NCBI GenBank assembly: GCA_963816955.1
Contig: CAWFME010000003.1
Location: forward strand, 124,001 to 188,000
DNA: 64,000 nt
Direction: 5' to 3'
Source: DATFQI01 sp963816955
Lineage (GTDB): Bacteria; Actinomycetota; Thermoleophilia; Solirubrobacterales; Solirubrobacteraceae
The translations under genes were made by a program, and so were the position numbers. This document shows positions 9,614 to 19,149 of this stretch, piece by piece. The notes beneath the pieces are model-generated. The model was given only the letters and a program-made list of their open reading frames with translations, ran no database searches and had not been told where the DNA came from. The number at the start of each line of letters is the position of its first letter. Positions within the stretch are counted from its first letter, which is position 1.

Positions 9614-10795
9614 TTGAGCGTTCAGCACATCGTCAACGAGCCCACCGGCCCGAGGGTCGCCGCCGGACCGCGCCTCGCGCTGTCCGTGGTGATCCCGTGC
9701 CTCAACGAGGCGGACAACATCGAGCGGTGCGTCTCGGAGGCGCTCGCGGTGATGGAGGAGCACGACATCCTCGGGGAGGTCGTGGTCGCGGACAACGCGT
9801 CCGACGACGACAGCGCCGCCCTGGCCGAGGCCGCCGGCGCGCGCGTCGTCCACGAGCCGCGCCGCGGCTACGGGAACGCCTACCTGGCCGGGTTCCAGGC
9901 CGCTCGCGGGCGCTACGTCGTGATGCTCGACGCGGACCTCACGTATCCCTTCGAGGAGATCCCGCACTTCCTGGAGCTCCTGGAGCAGGGCGCCGACCTG
10001 GTCATGGGCGACCGCATGGACAACATCGAGCCCGGCGCCATGCCGTGGTTGCACCGGTACGTCGGCAACCCGGTCCTGAGCGGCATCCTCAACGCGTTCT
10101 TCCGCACGGGCATCCGCGACGCACACTGCGGCATGCGGGCCTTCCGGCGCGACGTGCTCCCGCGGCTGGACCTGCGCATGCCCGGCATGGAGTTCGCCTC
10201 CGAGATGGTCATCCGGGCCTCGAAGGCGGGCCTCGACATCCGCGAGGTCCCGATCGCCTACCGCCCGCGTGGCGGCGAGTCGAAGCTCTCCACGTTCCGC
10301 GACGGCTGGCGGCACCTGCGCTTCCTGCTGATCCACAGCCCGACCCACCTGTTCCTGATCCCCGGCGCGCTGCTGGCGGCCATGGGCACGTTCGTGATGC
10401 TGACCGTCCTGTCGGGGCTCGACGTCTTCGGGCGGGAATGGCACCAGCACACGGAGCTCGCCGGCGCCCTGATGGTCGTGATCGGGGTCCAGGTCGTCTC
10501 GATGGGCCTCTGCGCCCACGCGTACGGCATGTACTTCCTCAACGACAAGGACGCCTGGTTCGACGCCGCCCGGCGGCGGTTCCGGCTCGAGCACGGCCTG
10601 CTGCTCGGCGGCGGGATCGCGCTCGTGGGCCTCGCGATCGCCATCGGCATCGTGGTCACCTGGGCGCAGCGCGGGTTCGGCGGGATCTCCGACGAGGAGC
10701 TCGCGACGTTCGCGGCGACCCTGATCATCGTCGGGCTGCAGATCTTCTTCTCGTCGTTCCTGCTCAGCATCCTGGGCCTCCGGCGCCGGCACTGA
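9614..10795 (+). CDS. GT2 polyprenyl-phosphate glycosyltransferase with C-terminal membrane domain
   Basis: A protein of about 393 residues. The N-terminal 230 residues are GT2 of the dolichol-phosphate mannose/glucose synthase type: LSVVIPCLNEADNIERCV, VVADNASDDDS, VVMLDADLTYPFEEIP, and the AYRPRGGESKLSTFRDGWRH signature. The C-terminal part has about four hydrophobic helices (near 250-290 and 325-390). It would load a sugar onto a polyprenyl phosphate for use outside the membrane. TTG 9614, eight bases after GAAAGG, is chosen; the frame stays open back to TTG 9536 but that extension has no family character. Confidence 0.86.
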   Translation: MSVQHIVNEPTGPRVAAGPRLALSVVIPCLNEADNIERCVSEALAVMEEHDILGEVVVADNASDDDSAALAEAAGARVVHEPRRGYGNAYLAGFQAARGRYVVMLDADLTYPFEEIPHFLELLEQGADLVMGDRMDNIEPGAMPWLHRYVGNPVLSGILNAFFRTGIRDAHCGMRAFRRDVLPRLDLRMPGMEFASEMVIRASKAGLDIREVPIAYRPRGGESKLSTFRDGWRHLRFLLIHSPTHLFLIPGALLAAMGTFVMLTVLSGLDVFGREWHQHTELAGALMVVIGVQVVSMGLCAHAYGMYFLNDKDAWFDAARRRFRLEHGLLLGGGIALVGLAIAIGIVVTWAQRGFGGISDEELATFAATLIIVGLQIFFSSFLLSILGLRRRH

Positions 10796-10828
10796 GCCGG
10801 AGCCGCCGGCTCGGCGTAGTACCGCACG

Positions 10829-12016
10829 GTGCGCCTATCGGTGTGCATCGCCACGGCTGAGCCGGCCGAGCGCGTCGCGGCCGCGCTCGCGCCCCTCGGC
10901 CCGCTGCTGGGCGACCCGGGCACCGAGGTCGTGATCGCCGTCGACGACCGCGTCGAGCGCGCCACGCTCGACGCCTACGCCGCCGTCGCCGACCGCGTGC
11001 TGCTGTTCCCGTACGCCGATCCGCCGTCGCGCTCGCAGCCGTGGCTCTTCGCCCAGTGCCGCGGCCGCTGGGTGTTCCGGCTCGACGCGGACGAGGTGCC
11101 CAGCCCCGCGCTGGCGGAGGAGCTGGTGGCGACGATCGAGGCCGAGCGCTTCACGCACGCATACGTCCCGCGCCGCTGGATCGGCCCGAGCCGCGAGGAC
11201 TACATCGCGCAGTGGCCGTGGCTCCCGGACTACCAGCTGCGCCTGCTGCTGCGCGACCCCGCCGTGTCGCGCGTCGCCGGCGAGCTCCATGCCTACGCGC
11301 AGGCCGTCGGCGCCCGTCGCTACCTGGACGCGCCGCTGTACCACCTCGACCTCGCGCTCAACAGCCTCGCCGACCGGCGCCGCAAGGCCGAGCGCTACGA
11401 CGGCGTCGCCACGAACCCGCGCATCGCGGGCCGCGAGTTCAACGAGTCCTACTACCTGCCCGAGGACCGCGAAGACGTGCGCACGGCGCCGATACCGGGC
11501 GAGGACGCCGACGCCGTCCGGACCGCGCTGGCGCCGCCCGAGGTCCCCTTGGCCCGCGCCGCCGCGATCGAGTCCGCGACGGCGGACGACCTGGCCCGGC
11601 ACTGGCTCGCGGCGCCGATCGCCTCCGAGGAGTACGCGGCGGAGCTCGAGCTGCTCGAGGGCGACCTCACCGTCTACGAGGGCGAGATCCGCACCGTCGA
11701 CGTGCGCGTGCGCAACCTCAGCCGCCGCGAGTGGCCGTGGTCGCTCGACGCCACGCCGCAGATCCGCCTGGCGCATGTCTGGACGAGCCCGGACGGCGAG
11801 CGGGTCGAGGGGCTGCGCACGCCGCTCCCGTTCCCCCTACGCCCGGGCGAGGACTGCCGGGTCCCCGTGCAGGTCTCGGCCCCGCCGCGGCCGGGGACGT
11901 GGACGCTCGGCGTCGACCTCGTCCACGAGCACGTGCGCTGGTTCGGCCTCGAGGTGCAGGCCGAGGTGTCCTACCGGCTCAGAGGTTCTCCGCCGCGTGG
12001 GGCGCCATGCGGCTGA
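10829..12016 (+). CDS. GT2-like glycosyltransferase with C-terminal beta-sandwich domain
   Basis: A 395-residue protein starting at GTG 10829. Residues 1 to about 210 look like a GT2 enzyme: LSVCIATAEPAERVAAAL, a VVIAVDDRV strand, and the metal-site segment GRWVFRLDADEVPSPALAEE. Residues about 275-390 form a separate all-beta region (TVYEGEIRTVDVRVRNLSRR, then WTSPDG and PGTWTLGVDLVHE), which resembles Ig-like or carbohydrate-binding modules. The sugar specificity is unknown. The last 38 bases overlap the convergent Wzm gene. Confidence 0.78.
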   Translation: MRLSVCIATAEPAERVAAALAPLGPLLGDPGTEVVIAVDDRVERATLDAYAAVADRVLLFPYADPPSRSQPWLFAQCRGRWVFRLDADEVPSPALAEELVATIEAERFTHAYVPRRWIGPSREDYIAQWPWLPDYQLRLLLRDPAVSRVAGELHAYAQAVGARRYLDAPLYHLDLALNSLADRRRKAERYDGVATNPRIAGREFNESYYLPEDREDVRTAPIPGEDADAVRTALAPPEVPLARAAAIESATADDLARHWLAAPIASEEYAAELELLEGDLTVYEGEIRTVDVRVRNLSRREWPWSLDATPQIRLAHVWTSPDGERVEGLRTPLPFPLRPGEDCRVPVQVSAPPRPGTWTLGVDLVHEHVRWFGLEVQAEVSYRLRGSPPRGAPCG

Positions 12017-12836
12017 AGACGATGAACCCCAGCGCCGTCAGGAACAGCAGGCTCCCCCCCGGGATGAGCATCAGGGTCCAGCTGCCCGCGATCTCGACGC
12101 TGCTGGGGACGGCCGGGCCGATCAGCAGGCGCCGGAACTCCTGGATCAGGACGGCGATCGGGTTGCTCATCGCCGCCTGGGCCAGGCCCTCCGAGCGCTC
12201 GGCGAGCGCCTGGACGGGCCAGAGGATCGGGGTCGCGTAGAACAGCGCCTGGGCGATGACCTCCCAGATCGGCCGCGCGTCGCGGAACGGGACGTAGAGC
12301 GCGGCCAGCAGCATGCCGACCCCGGTGCCCAGGAGCAGGATGCCGGCGATCGGGAGCGGCAGCAGCAGCCAGCTCCAGCGCGGGCTGACGCCGCTCGCCG
12401 CGACGAAGATGATCACCGTGACGAAGTTGAGCGCAAGGTTGAGCGTCGCCAGCGCCGCGACGGAGAGCGGGACGGCGAGCCGCGGGAAGGCGACCTTGCG
12501 CACCAGCGTCTCGCGGTCCACCATCGCCGTGACGGAGGCGCCCGTGATCTCCTGGAACGCCGTGAACAGCACGACCCCCGCGAGCAGCGTCAACGGGTAG
12601 TGGGGGATGCCGGCGTCGATGTCGATCACCAGGCTGAAGACGACGTAGAGGATCCCGAACAGCAGCAGCGGCCGCAGCAGCGACCAGACGTAGCCGAGCG
12701 CCGAGCCGAAGAACCGCAGCTTCCAGTCCGACAGCGCCAGGATCAGCGTGAGGCTGAGCAGGCGCCGCGGGTCGCCGGTCAGCGCCGCGGGCCCGCGCAC
12801 CTCCGTCGCTTCCACCTCGGCCGTCACCGAGCTCAC
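11979..12836 (-). CDS. wzm: ABC-2 type polysaccharide exporter, permease (Wzm-like)
   Basis: A 285-residue inner-membrane protein with six hydrophobic helices and the usual Wzm/TagG layout: a cytoplasmic N-terminus with amphipathic LILALSDWKLRFFGSALGYV, helices from SLLRPLLLFGILYVVFSLV, and the ABC-2 signature region with VGMLLAALYVPFRDARPIWE and QALFYATPILWPV. It would form the transmembrane channel exporting an undecaprenyl-linked glycan. GTG 12836 overlaps the stop of the upstream ATPase (GTGA), so the two subunits are translationally coupled. It is convergent with the GT2-like gene. Confidence 0.88.
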   Translation of the reverse strand: MSSVTAEVEATEVRGPAALTGDPRRLLSLTLILALSDWKLRFFGSALGYVWSLLRPLLLFGILYVVFSLVIDIDAGIPHYPLTLLAGVVLFTAFQEITGASVTAMVDRETLVRKVAFPRLAVPLSVAALATLNLALNFVTVIIFVAASGVSPRWSWLLLPLPIAGILLLGTGVGMLLAALYVPFRDARPIWEVIAQALFYATPILWPVQALAERSEGLAQAAMSNPIAVLIQEFRRLLIGPAVPSSVEIAGSWTLMLIPGGSLLFLTALGFIVFSRMAPHAAENL

Positions 12837-14089
12837 GCGCTGCCGCCCCCGGCCGCGGCCGGCGCCTCGCTGCGGCGATTGATGTGGAACCGGTGGGGGA
12901 TGTCCACGACCCCGCCGCCGCCCTCGCCGGCGACGGTCACCGTCACGGCGTCCGGCGTGCTCGCGTAGACCGTCTCGCCGCCCGGCGAGGTGACCTGCGA
13001 GGAGACGCTGTACTGGCCCGGCGCGAACCAGTTGTCGAAGCTGACGGCCACGGTCACGACGTCCCCGGGCGCGTAGCTCCCCGTCTCCACGGCGTCCCAT
13101 TCGGTCGTGACCGTGAAGACGGGACGCGCGTGCTGGTCCGCGAGCGAGAACGCGAACACCGGGTCCTCCACCGCCTCGTGGAAGCGGACGCGGACGATCA
13201 TCGCGCACGGCGCGCCCTGCCGGATCGCCACGGAGCGGACGCCCTCGCCGTCCTGCGCCCAGGTGTCGACGATGAACGCGGCGCCCGTCCCCGACCCGCC
13301 GGCGAACAGCGTGTCGATGCTGGCGCGCTCCTCGTCGGTGGCGAAGTTCAGCTGGTTGTACCGGCGCGCCACGGTCCCGGAGTCGCCGATCGCGACCGCG
13401 CGCCCGCGCTCGAGCAGCAGCGCCCGGTCGCAGAAGCGCTGGACCTGTTCCATGTCGTGGCTCACGAGCAGGATCGTCTGGCCGCGCTCGCGGGCGTCGG
13501 CCAGCGCCCGGTAGCACTTCTCCTGGAAGGCGGCGTCGCCGACCGCGAGCACCTCGTCGATGAGCAGGACGTCGGCGTCGACGTGGACCATCACCGCGAA
13601 CGCGAGCCTGACCTGCATCCCGGATGAGTAGTTCTTCAGCTTCAGGTCGACGAACTCCTCGAGCTCGGCGAAGGCGATGATGTCGTCGTAGCGCTCGCGC
13701 GCCTGGGCCGGCGTCAGCCCGAGCATGATCGCGTTCAGCAGCACGTTGTCGGGCGCCGCCAGCTCCGGGTTGAAGCCGACGCCGAGCTCGATGAACGGGG
13801 CCAGCCGCCCGCGCGTCCACATCCGGCCCGCGTCGGCGCGGTAGATGCCGGAGAGGCACTTCATGAGGGTGCTCTTGCCGCTACCGTTGCGCCCGACGAT
13901 GCCAAAGCACTCGCCACGCTCGACGTCGAACGTGACGTCGTTGAGCGCCTCCAGGCGTTCGAAGCTCCTGCGGCGCATGGGGTGCACCACGCGCTCCTTG
14001 AGCGTGTGGACCTGCTCCGACGGGAGCCGGAACGACTTCGACACCCCGTGCGCGCGCACGGCGACGCTCGATGGCAAGGCCTCCTGCAT
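12833..14089 (-). CDS. wzt: ABC polysaccharide exporter ATPase with Wzt C-terminal domain
   Basis: A 418-residue protein. Residues about 1-245 are the nucleotide-binding domain: Walker A GIVGRNGSGKST, signature LKNYSSGMQVRLAFA, Walker B DVLLIDEVLAVGD and the switch histidine in LLVSHDMEQV. Residues about 265-400 form an all-beta domain like the C-terminal Wzt domain of E. coli O8/O9a, which binds the finished glycan's terminal sugar so that only capped chains are exported. The presence of this tail, and a nearby methyltransferase fusion, suggest chain-end recognition. Only 14 bases separate its start from the divergent GT4 gene at 14104. Confidence 0.9.
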   Translation of the reverse strand: MQEALPSSVAVRAHGVSKSFRLPSEQVHTLKERVVHPMRRRSFERLEALNDVTFDVERGECFGIVGRNGSGKSTLMKCLSGIYRADAGRMWTRGRLAPFIELGVGFNPELAAPDNVLLNAIMLGLTPAQARERYDDIIAFAELEEFVDLKLKNYSSGMQVRLAFAVMVHVDADVLLIDEVLAVGDAAFQEKCYRALADARERGQTILLVSHDMEQVQRFCDRALLLERGRAVAIGDSGTVARRYNQLNFATDEERASIDTLFAGGSGTGAAFIVDTWAQDGEGVRSVAIRQGAPCAMIVRVRFHEAVEDPVFAFSLADQHARPVFTVTTEWDAVETGSYAPGDVVTVAVSFDNWFAPGQYSVSSQVTSPGGETVYASTPDAVTVTVAGEGGGGVVDIPHRFHINRRSEAPAAAGGGSA

Positions 14090-14103
14090 CGCCTAGAGGG
14101 TAG

Positions 14104-15501
14104 ATGCACCCCGTCTCCCCCCTGGCCGTCGACCTCGCCGGCTACTTGGACGCCAGCTCCGGTCTCGGCGCGGCGGCCCGCAACGTGCGCGAGGCGCTCG
14201 AGCAGGCCGGCGTGGCCGTCACCCCGCTCGCGCTCGCCACCCGCGGCGAGACCGCGGCGCCCGGCCGCCGCGGTCCCGGCGAGGTGACGCTCGTCTGTGT
14301 GAGCCCGGAGGGCATGGCCGGGGCGCGCGAGGCCCTGGACCTAGCAGCCGGGGGCGGGCGGGTGATCGGCCTCTGGTGGTGGGAGGTGGGCGTCTTCCCC
14401 GGGCGCTGGCGCCACGCGTTCGACGGGGTCGACGAGGTGTGGGTCGGCTCGCGCTTCATGGCCGACCTGCTGGCGCCCGTCGCGCCCGTGCCGGTCGTGC
14501 GCGTCCCGACGCCGGTGCCGGAGCCGCGGCCGGACCCGCTGTCGCGTGACGAGCTGGGCCTGCCGGGCGGCTACCTGTTCGGGTTCGTCTTCGACCACGG
14601 CAGCGTCACCGAGCGCAAGCACCCGGTCGGGCTGATCAGCGCGTTCCGGCGCGCCTTCGGCCCGGACGAGGACGTCGGCCTCGTGATCAAGACGATGGGC
14701 TCCGAGCGGCACCCGGAGGCGCACGCGCGCGTGCTCGAGGCGGCGGCGGGCGACGAGCGCATCCTCGTGATCGACTCCGTCATGCCGGCGGGGCGCAAGG
14801 ACGCGCTGCTCGCGGCGCTGGACTGCTTCGTGTCGCTGCATCGCTCCGAGGGGTTCGGGCTCCCGATCGCCGAGGCGATGCTGCTGGGCAAGCCGGTGAT
14901 CGCCACGGACCAGGGCGGCGCGCGCGACCTCCTGACGGCGTTCAACTCCTATCCCGTCGACCACCGGCCCGTGCCGGTCGGCCCGGGGCACGACCCCTAC
15001 CCCGCCGACGCGGAGTGGGCCGAGCCCGACCTCGACCACGCCGTCGCGCTGCTGCGCCGCGTCAAGGAGCACCCGGACGAGGCTCTCGCGCGCGGCGCGC
15101 GGGCGCGCGAGGACGTGCTCCGCGAGCACGCGCCCGCCGTCGCCGGCCGGGCGATGGAGGCCCGGCTCAGGAGCTCCGTCGGGCTGGTCTCCCCCGGCGC
15201 GGTCGACCGGCTCGACACGACCGACCTGGAGCGCCGCCTGCGGCAAGGGCCGGAGTACGTCGAGCGCTCGCTCTCGCCGCTGAGGCGGGCGCTGCGGACG
15301 GCGGTCCTGCGCGCGATCCGGCCCTACGGCGCCCACCAGCGGATGGTCGACGAGGAGGTCCTGCGGACGCTGCGGACGATGGACGAGCGCCTGCGCGGGG
15401 CGATCGCCGGACAGCAGGCCCTGGCCGCCCGGCTGCAGGAGCTGGAACGCGCCGAGGACCGGGCTGGGCCTGTGTCACCATCATCGACCTCTGAGCCCTG
15501 A
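14104..15501 (+). CDS. GT4-family glycosyltransferase with C-terminal coiled-coil tail
   Basis: A 465-residue protein. The N-terminal domain starts SPLAVDLAGYLDASSGLGAA; the donor domain has YLFGFVFDHGSVTERKHPVG, CFVSLHRSEGFGLPIAEAML and GKPVIATDQGGARDLL, typical of GT4 enzymes of the WbdB/WbaZ type. The last 100 residues are charged and helical (LERRLRQGPEYVERSLSPLR, VLRAIRPYGAHQRMVDEE, then RLQELERAEDR), a tail shared with the next gene. ATG 14104 is almost back to back with the divergent wzt start. The two GT4 proteins in this pair look like paralogues. Confidence 0.85.
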   Translation: MHPVSPLAVDLAGYLDASSGLGAAARNVREALEQAGVAVTPLALATRGETAAPGRRGPGEVTLVCVSPEGMAGAREALDLAAGGGRVIGLWWWEVGVFPGRWRHAFDGVDEVWVGSRFMADLLAPVAPVPVVRVPTPVPEPRPDPLSRDELGLPGGYLFGFVFDHGSVTERKHPVGLISAFRRAFGPDEDVGLVIKTMGSERHPEAHARVLEAAAGDERILVIDSVMPAGRKDALLAALDCFVSLHRSEGFGLPIAEAMLLGKPVIATDQGGARDLLTAFNSYPVDHRPVPVGPGHDPYPADAEWAEPDLDHAVALLRRVKEHPDEALARGARAREDVLREHAPAVAGRAMEARLRSSVGLVSPGAVDRLDTTDLERRLRQGPEYVERSLSPLRRALRTAVLRAIRPYGAHQRMVDEEVLRTLRTMDERLRGAIAGQQALAARLQELERAEDRAGPVSPSSTSEP

Positions 15502-17690
15502 AGCCACCCAAGACCATGCGCTCGGCGTCAACGTCGCCGGGTTCCTGAAGCGCGGCCTCGGCCTCGGCGAGGCGGCCCGGCTCTACGTCGCGGCGCTGCG
15601 GGCCGCCGGCGTGGCGGTGCGGACGACCGCCGTCGATGTCGCCATGCCCGACGTCGACGGGGCGACGATCAAGACCACCGAGTTCGACGACCTCCACAGC
15701 GACGAGGAGCTCGGCTTCAACCTCGTCGCGGTCAACGCGCCCGAGCTGCCGGCGCTGTACGACGAGCTGGGGCCCGGCTTCTTCGAGGACCGCTACACGA
15801 TCGGCGTCTGGGCGTGGGAGACCGACCTCGTGCCGCACGGCTGGAACGACGCGTTCGGGCTCGTGGACGAGATCTGGACCTACTCGCGCTACGTCGCGGA
15901 GATCCTCGGCCCGGTCGCCCCCGTCCCGGTCGTGCGCGTGCCGCTCCCGATCGTGGACCCCCCGGCCGAGCCGGCGCCGCTCTCGCTGGAGCTGCCCGAC
16001 GGCTTCAGATTCCTGTTCACGTTCGACTTCTTCTCCACCGTCCAGCGCAAGAACCCCGTGGGCGCTCGTCGACGCGTTCAAGCTCGCGTTCGCCGAGGGG
16101 GAGGGCCCCCAGCTCGTGCTCAAGAGCTTCAACGGCGACTTCAAGCCCGAGCGGCTGGCCGAGATCCGCGACCACGCGGAGGGCAGGCGCGACATTCACA
16201 TCGTCGACGTCTTTCTCCCCGAGGCCGAGCGCAGCGCGCTGATGGCCGCGTGCGACTGCTACGTGTCGCTGCACCGCTCGGAGGGCTTCGGGCTGACGCT
16301 CGGCGAGGCGATGGCGATGGGCAAGCCCGTGGTCGCCACGGGCTACTCGGGCAACCTCGACTTCATGACCCCGGACAACTCGTACCTGGTCTCCTACGGG
16401 TTGACGGAGGTCGGGCCCGACGGCGAGAACTACCCCGCCGCCGGCCAGTGGGCCGACCCGGACCTCGACCACGCGGCGCGCGTCCTGCGCGAGGTCTGGG
16501 AGGACCAGCGGACTGCCGCCGCGCGCGGCGCCCGGGCCCGGCACGACGTGGCGGAGGGGTTCTCGCTGGCCGCCGTCGGCGACATCGCGCTGGCCCGGCT
16601 CAAGCGCCTGCACGGGCTCAAGCGCCACGCCTCGCGGCCGGCGGCGGCGGGCGGCGGTGCGATCCCCGCGGGCGCGCAGGGGACCTGGGTCGACACCGTC
16701 CACCAGAAGCTCTCCTACGACCCGCTGGCGAACGCGGGAGCGGGGCCACAGGGGCTCGCGCGGCGGGCGGTGCTGCGCGGGATCCGGCCCTATAGCTACC
16801 ACCAGGACGAGCTGAACGAGTTCATCGGCCGCGCCCTCGGCGAGATCGACGGGCGGATCACCGACCTGATCGTCGACTCGCAGTCGACCGCGCGCCGGCT
16901 CGAGCGCCGGCTCGCGACCATGGAGGCGACCGTCAAGCGCAGCGGCATCGAGTCGATGGGCCGCGCGGAGCTGGCCCGGATCGCGGAGGGCGTGCGCGCC
17001 CGCCCCGCTCCCACCCATCCGGCGATCGCGCACCGCGACGCCGACGGGCGCTGGGTGCTCGGGTTCGAGGGCGCCGGCCAGGAGCCCGCCGGCTACCGGG
17101 GCTTCGAGGACATCTTCCGCGGCTCCGAGGCCGAGATCTCCAAGCGCCAGGAGCAGTACCTGCCGCTGTTCGAGACGGCCGACTGGGTCCTGGACATCGG
17201 CTGCGGCCGTGGCGAGTTCCTCGACCTCCTGCGCGACACCGGCCGGCGCGGGGTCGGCCTCGACCTCGACGAGTCGATGGTCGCGCGCTGCCAGGACAAG
17301 GGCCATGACGCCCTCCTCGCCGACGCCGCGACCTACTTGCGCGGCAAGGAGGACGGGAGCGTCCCGGCCGTGTTCGCCGCGCAGGTGATCGAGCATCTCG
17401 GCTCCGACGAGCTGCAGGAGCTGCTCGCGCTGCTCGAGGCGAAGCTCGAGCCGGGCGGCGTGGCCGTGCTCGAGACCGTCAACCCGCACAGCCCGGCGGC
17501 GCTGAAGGCGTTCTGGACCGACACGACGCACCATCACCCGCTGTTCCCCGAGGTCGCGCTCGCCCTGTGCCGGCTCGCGGGCTTCGACGCGGGCTCCGTC
17601 CTGTTCCCCGGCGGCAGCGGGGACTTCGACGCCGACATCTACGAGAGTCGCGACTACGCGGTGGTCGTCCGCAAGGCTGCGTCGGAGTAG
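15491..17690 (+). CDS. GT4 / coiled-coil / methyltransferase fusion, one frameshift
   Basis: Read with one base removed near 16058 this gives about 732 residues. Residues 1-370 are GT4 (GVNVAGFLKRGLGLGEAARL, CYVSLHRSEGFGLTLGEAMA). A helical linker follows (IDGRITDLIVDSQSTARRLE). The last 210 residues are a methyltransferase with VLDIGCGRGEFLDLLRDTG, VGLDLDESMV, AQVIEHL and VAVLETVNPHSP, close in pattern to the chain-terminating WbdD methyltransferase region. At 16052-16070 the frame runs KNP-V-GAR, but shifting one base gives KNPWALVDAFKLAF, so a single inserted base is likely an error or a recent mutation. No ATG/GTG/TTG fits; CTG 15491 is the best start candidate, overlapping the previous gene by 11 bases. 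Confidence 0.75.
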
Positions 17691-17700
17691 CGCGCGACCG

Positions 17701-18669
17701 ATGCGCCGGCTCCGCTCCATCCGCCTCAGCCCCGAGCAGTACTTCCTCGTGGCGAGCGTCGCGATGGGGACGCTCGTGCTGATCGTCTTCACGGGCGCGG
17801 CGGTGCGGGTCACGGGCTCCGGCCTGGGCTGCCCGGACTGGCCCAACTGCTACGAGGACGGCCGGCTGACCCCGGAGCTGGGGACGCACTCCTACATCGA
17901 GTTCGGCAACCGCCTGCTGACCTCGGTGGTGGGCATCAGCGCGGTGCTCGCGCTCGTGCTCGCCTTCGCGCGCAGGCCGTTCCGGCGCGACCTCGCGCTG
18001 CTCGCGGCGCTGCTGCCGCTCGGCGTGCTCGGCCAGGCCGTGATGGGCGGGCTGACCGTGCTCTACGGGCTTGCGCCGGGCTGGGTGATGGCCCACTTCG
18101 CGCTGTCGATGGTGATCCTGGTCGCCGCCGGGACGCTGGTGTGGCGCGCGCGGCCGGCCTGGCGGCCGGGGGAGCGGGCGGGGGACCTCGTGGTGGCGCG
18201 CTGGGTGTGGGCCCTGTTCGCGCTCGGCGGCGTCACGCTGTTCGCGGGCACCGCCGCGACCGCGGCCGGCCCGCACGCCGGCGGCTCGGGCACCGGCGAC
18301 GTCGTCGCGCGGCTGGACTTCAAGGGCGCCGACACCGTCGGCTGGCTGATCGACCGCCACGGCGCGCTGGCCGCCGTGCTCGGGCTGCTGGCGGTCGCCG
18401 CCTGGTGGGTCGCGCGCCGGCGGGGCGCCGGCGCTGCGCTCGTGCACCGGCTCGCGCGCGTGTGCCTGCTGATGGCCGTCCAGGGCGTGCTCGGGCTCGT
18501 GCAGTACCGGCTCGAGGTCCCCGCGGAGATGGTCTGGGTCCACGTCGCGCTCGCGACGCTGCTGTGGGTCGGGATCGTGCTGGCGGCGGTCCAGGCCGGC
18601 TCGCCGCTGCGGGCGACTACTCCTGCGCCCGCGCGTCCCGCTCGCCGCTCGGCGCCGGCAGCGCCGTAG
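17701..18669 (+). CDS. ctaA: heme A synthase (CtaA/COX15)
   Basis: A 322-residue polytopic membrane protein that oxidises heme O to heme A for aa3-type cytochrome oxidase. Visible features are TGAAVRVTGSGLGCPDWPNC in the first extracytoplasmic loop (the paired-cysteine segment), the E-F-x-N-R heme-ligand helix SYIEFGNRLLTSVVGISAVL, the second half-repeat with LIDRHGALAAVLGLLAV, and MVWVHVALATLLWVGIV near the end, which carries the last histidine. It begins at ATG 17701, ten bases after the surface-glycan locus ends. Its 3' end overlaps the minus-strand FCD gene by 53 bases. Confidence 0.88.
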   Translation: MRRLRSIRLSPEQYFLVASVAMGTLVLIVFTGAAVRVTGSGLGCPDWPNCYEDGRLTPELGTHSYIEFGNRLLTSVVGISAVLALVLAFARRPFRRDLALLAALLPLGVLGQAVMGGLTVLYGLAPGWVMAHFALSMVILVAAGTLVWRARPAWRPGERAGDLVVARWVWALFALGGVTLFAGTAATAAGPHAGGSGTGDVVARLDFKGADTVGWLIDRHGALAAVLGLLAVAAWWVARRRGAGAALVHRLARVCLLMAVQGVLGLVQYRLEVPAEMVWVHVALATLLWVGIVLAAVQAGSPLRATTPAPARPARRSAPAAP

Positions 18670-19051
18670 TGAAGTTCTCCCGCACGAGCGCCGCCGCGCG
18701 CTCGTGGTCGCCGGCCTCGAGCGCGTCGACGATCGCGCCGTGCTGCGCGGCCGAGCCTTCGCGCCGCTCCGCCGTCGAGAAGTACTGGCGCTCGTAGGCC
18801 ATCAGCTGCTCGCGCATCGGGCGCACCACCTCGAGCAGCTGCGGGTTGCCGCAGTTCTCGGTCAGCCGCTCGTGGAAGCGGTCGTCGGCGCGGGCGCCGG
18901 CCTCCGCGTCGTCGGCGGCCAGCAGCTCGGCGTTCGCGTCGCGCAGGCGCGCGATCGCGTCCGCGTCGTACGGCGGCGCGTGCAGGATGGCGGTGGCCTC
19001 GAGCATCAGCACCGCCGGGTACAGCTCATGCACCTCGCGGTCGGAGTCCAC
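18617..19051 (-). CDS. orphan FCD-domain (GntR effector-domain) protein
   Basis: A 144-residue all-helical protein matching the C-terminal effector domain of FadR-class GntR regulators: an LEATAILHAPP helix, DARFHERL-like DDRFHERLTENCGNPQLLEV with the metal/ligand histidines, and the final AAQHGAIVDALEAGDHERAA helix. The winged-helix DNA-binding half that normally precedes FCD is absent, and there is no room for it before the divergent aldolase gene at 19150. It may be a truncated regulator or a stand-alone ligand-binding protein. A frame-shifted N-terminus is not visible in the 98 bases upstream. Confidence 0.72.
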   Translation of the reverse strand: MDSDREVHELYPAVLMLEATAILHAPPYDADAIARLRDANAELLAADDAEAGARADDRFHERLTENCGNPQLLEVVRPMREQLMAYERQYFSTAERREGSAAQHGAIVDALEAGDHERAAALVRENFTTALPAPSGERDARAQE

Positions 19052-19149
19052 GCCTGGATTGTCCCAAAGACTCCTCAGGCGCGCACGGCGTCACGATTCG
19101 GGCCACGGCGCTATTCGTGCGGCGCCGGCCCCGGCTATCGTCGCCGGCC

